Part shown: positions 62,641 through 64,000 of the stretch, one piece after another
Layout: each line of letters begins with the position of its first letter
Position numbering within the stretch: position 1 is the stretch's first letter
From: Phytohabitans houttuyneae
GTDB taxonomy: Bacteria > Actinomycetota > Actinomycetes > Mycobacteriales > Micromonosporaceae
Direction of reading: 5' to 3'
Assembly (NCBI RefSeq): GCF_011764425.1
Contig: NZ_BLPF01000003.1
Span: forward strand, 248,001-312,000
DNA: 64,000 nt
The notes under the pieces: generated by a model
What the model was told of the DNA's origin: nothing
Databases searched by the model: none
What the model saw: the letters and a program-made list of their open reading frames with translations, nothing else
Position numbers and translations under genes: made by a program

Positions 62641-64000
62641 AGACCGAGGCGGAGTACGACGTCGTCGTGGTCGGCGCCGGCCTGGGCGGGCTGTCGGTGG
62701 CCGCGCTGCTCGCGCACAGCGGCGAACGGGTCGCCGTGCTGGAACAGGGCGAGGGGGTGGGCGGCCTCGCCCACGCTTTCGTGCGCGGCGGGTACACCTT
62801 CGACCCGGCGGTGCACGGCATCCAGTCCGGGGAGATCGTCTGGAACCTGCTGGAGTACCTTGGCGTCGACGATCTGTGCCCGTACGTGCTGTCGCCGCAC
62901 TTCTACGGCGCGGCCTTCCCGGACGGCGTCACGGTGTGCGCGCCGGCCGGCTGGGACGCCTTCGTGGAGACCAACGCCGACCTGCTCGGCGGGGCCGAGG
63001 GCGCCCAGGTGCGCCGCTTCTTCCAGGTGCTCCGCGACGTGCTGGACGAGATGGCCTGGCTCCAGATGCGGGCCGACCCGCGCGCGCTCGCGACGATGAT
63101 GGCGGAGCGGCCCACCTTCGCCCGGTACCGGTCCAGCCCGGTCAGCGACGCCCTGGACGACTACGTGCCGAGCCCGCTGGCCCGGGCCGTCTGCACCGCC
63201 GCCTGGCCGTTCCTGGGCACGCCGCCGTCCCGGCTTTCGCTGCTCAACTTCGCCCAGATGCTGAACACCTACCTGGAGGGCGTGCGATACCCGCTCGGGT
63301 CATTCCAGAAGCTCGCCGACGCGTTCGCCGCGGCTGTCACCCGGTACGGCGGGGAGATCCACGTCGGTACGCCGGTCGAGCGCATCCTCGTCGCCGGAGA
63401 CCGGGTCACCGGCGTGCGCACCGCCGACGGCGTCACGCGGCGGGCGCGGGTGGTGGTGTCCAACGCGGACGCCACGACGACGCTGACCGGGATGCTGGGT
63501 GAGGAGCACCTGCCCGAGCCCTACCTGCGGCGGCTGCGCCGCATGACGCCGTCGCTGTCGGCGTTCACCGTGTTCGCCGCCACCGACCTCGACCTGGGCT
63601 CGCTCGGGCTGGCACACGAGACGTTCCTGCACCCGCACTGGGACCACGAGGAGAACTGGCGGGACGTCCTCGCCGGCCGCCCTGCCTCGGCCTGGATGTC
63701 CAACACGACCCTCTGCGACCCCGGTCTCGCGCCCGCCGGCGAGCACACCGCGATCCTGACCGCCCTCGCGCCGTGGGACCCCGGCCAGCCGTGGCACGAG
63801 ATCAAGGAGAGCTTCGCGGACACGATGATCCGCCAGTTCGACCGGGTCGTGCCGGGTCTCTCCGACCACCTCACCTACCGCGAGATCGGCACGCCGATCA
63901 CCATGCACCGGTTCACCCGGGGGACGCGGGCCGCGATGTACGGCTGGGAGAACACGGCGAACCAGTTCGCCAACAAGCGGCTCCCGCACAGCACCCCGGT
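62637..64000 (+). CDS. CrtI/phytoene-desaturase-like FAD oxidoreductase, cut by window edge
   Basis: The first 454 codons; the 3' end lies beyond the window. GTG 62637 overlaps the previous stop. The N-terminus has VVVVGAGLGGLSVAALLAHSGE for FAD and EGVGGLAHAF, and GSFQKLADAFAAAVTRYGGEI is the carotenoid-desaturase/RetSat signature region. Enzymes of this group desaturate or isomerise polyenes. In cinnamoyl-lipid and ladderane-type clusters a homologue acts on the type II product, for example by oxidising a cyclised polyene; that role here is inferred from context. Confidence 0.88.
   Translation, partial: MKTEAEYDVVVVGAGLGGLSVAALLAHSGERVAVLEQGEGVGGLAHAFVRGGYTFDPAVHGIQSGEIVWNLLEYLGVDDLCPYVLSPHFYGAAFPDGVTVCAPAGWDAFVETNADLLGGAEGAQVRRFFQVLRDVLDEMAWLQMRADPRALATMMAERPTFARYRSSPVSDALDDYVPSPLARAVCTAAWPFLGTPPSRLSLLNFAQMLNTYLEGVRYPLGSFQKLADAFAAAVTRYGGEIHVGTPVERILVAGDRVTGVRTADGVTRRARVVVSNADATTTLTGMLGEEHLPEPYLRRLRRMTPSLSAFTVFAATDLDLGSLGLAHETFLHPHWDHEENWRDVLAGRPASAWMSNTTLCDPGLAPAGEHTAILTALAPWDPGQPWHEIKESFADTMIRQFDRVVPGLSDHLTYREIGTPITMHRFTRGTRAAMYGWENTANQFANKRLPHSTP

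Noticed and set aside
54458-64000. Firm assignment as a ladderane lipid or cinnamoyl-peptide cluster
   Set aside because: Gene content is similar, but no NRPS, radical SAM or defining gene is in view and the operon runs off the edge, so only a resemblance is claimed.

Overview
The window is high-GC actinobacterial DNA. Dense ORFs, frequent GTG starts, many 4-bp gene overlaps, and several actinomycete regulator types (AfsR/SARP, DesK-type kinase/LuxR pairs, an RsbW-like ATPase, an EspC-type type VII secretion protein) point to a filamentous actinomycete. Codon style suggests Micromonosporaceae; that family-level guess is an inference. No rRNA, tRNA, CRISPR array or intact insertion sequence was seen.

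Layout. 1-14.8 kb holds housekeeping and accessory genes: a CapA-like lipoprotein, a HEAT-like protein, a GT-C-type membrane glycosyltransferase, an arcD-arcA pair, an MFS pump, a TrmB/LuxR-type regulator coupled to a secreted protein, an MMPL exporter divergent from a histidine kinase/response regulator pair, and a zinc alcohol dehydrogenase. 15-25 kb holds a secreted S1 protease, a lipoprotein, an anti-sigma ATPase, a stand-alone ATP-dependent DNA ligase, a methyltransferase/TetR divergent pair with a clear operator, a type VII secretion-linked nuclease locus split between opposite strands, an acyltransferase and a decayed MFS gene. Three copies of a dispersed repeat lie at about 0.1 and 25.2-25.6 kb.

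26-38.5 kb is an organosulfur/flavin-monooxygenase island. A LysR-cupin pair diverges from a cysteine-ending leader peptide with an attenuator-like hairpin, followed by an LLM monooxygenase, a complete peptide-type ABC importer, a second LLM monooxygenase, an FAD hydroxylase, a hydrolase and a flavin reductase. The genes are nearly all overlapping and probably form one operon for importing and oxidising a sulfur- or nitrogen-containing compound. 38.5-50 kb is mixed: an amine oxidase, NAD kinase, TetR/LUD pair, GNAT, LuxR, a SARP-NB-ARC-TPR regulator, an orphan Imm1-type immunity protein, small proteins and a phosphotransferase.

50-64 kb starts with a kinase, a degenerate kinase-like partner, a LuxR response regulator and a sigma factor. 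It then enters a tightly coupled type II fatty acid/polyketide operon that runs off the right edge: ACP, a hotdog protein lacking the catalytic His, KS fused to a FabA-like dehydratase, a Cys-less KS, a KS-KS(CLF) fusion, FabG, a KASIII-like protein lacking its triad, and a CrtI/phytoene-desaturase-like oxidoreductase. The gene set resembles ladderane-type or cinnamoyl-lipid highly reducing type II systems, but the fusions are unusual. This is the best candidate for an undescribed system.

Six breaks in five otherwise good genes (dppD-like, nadK twice, two KS genes, KASIII-like) are all single-base losses in G or C runs. That pattern looks like sequencing error rather than gene decay.
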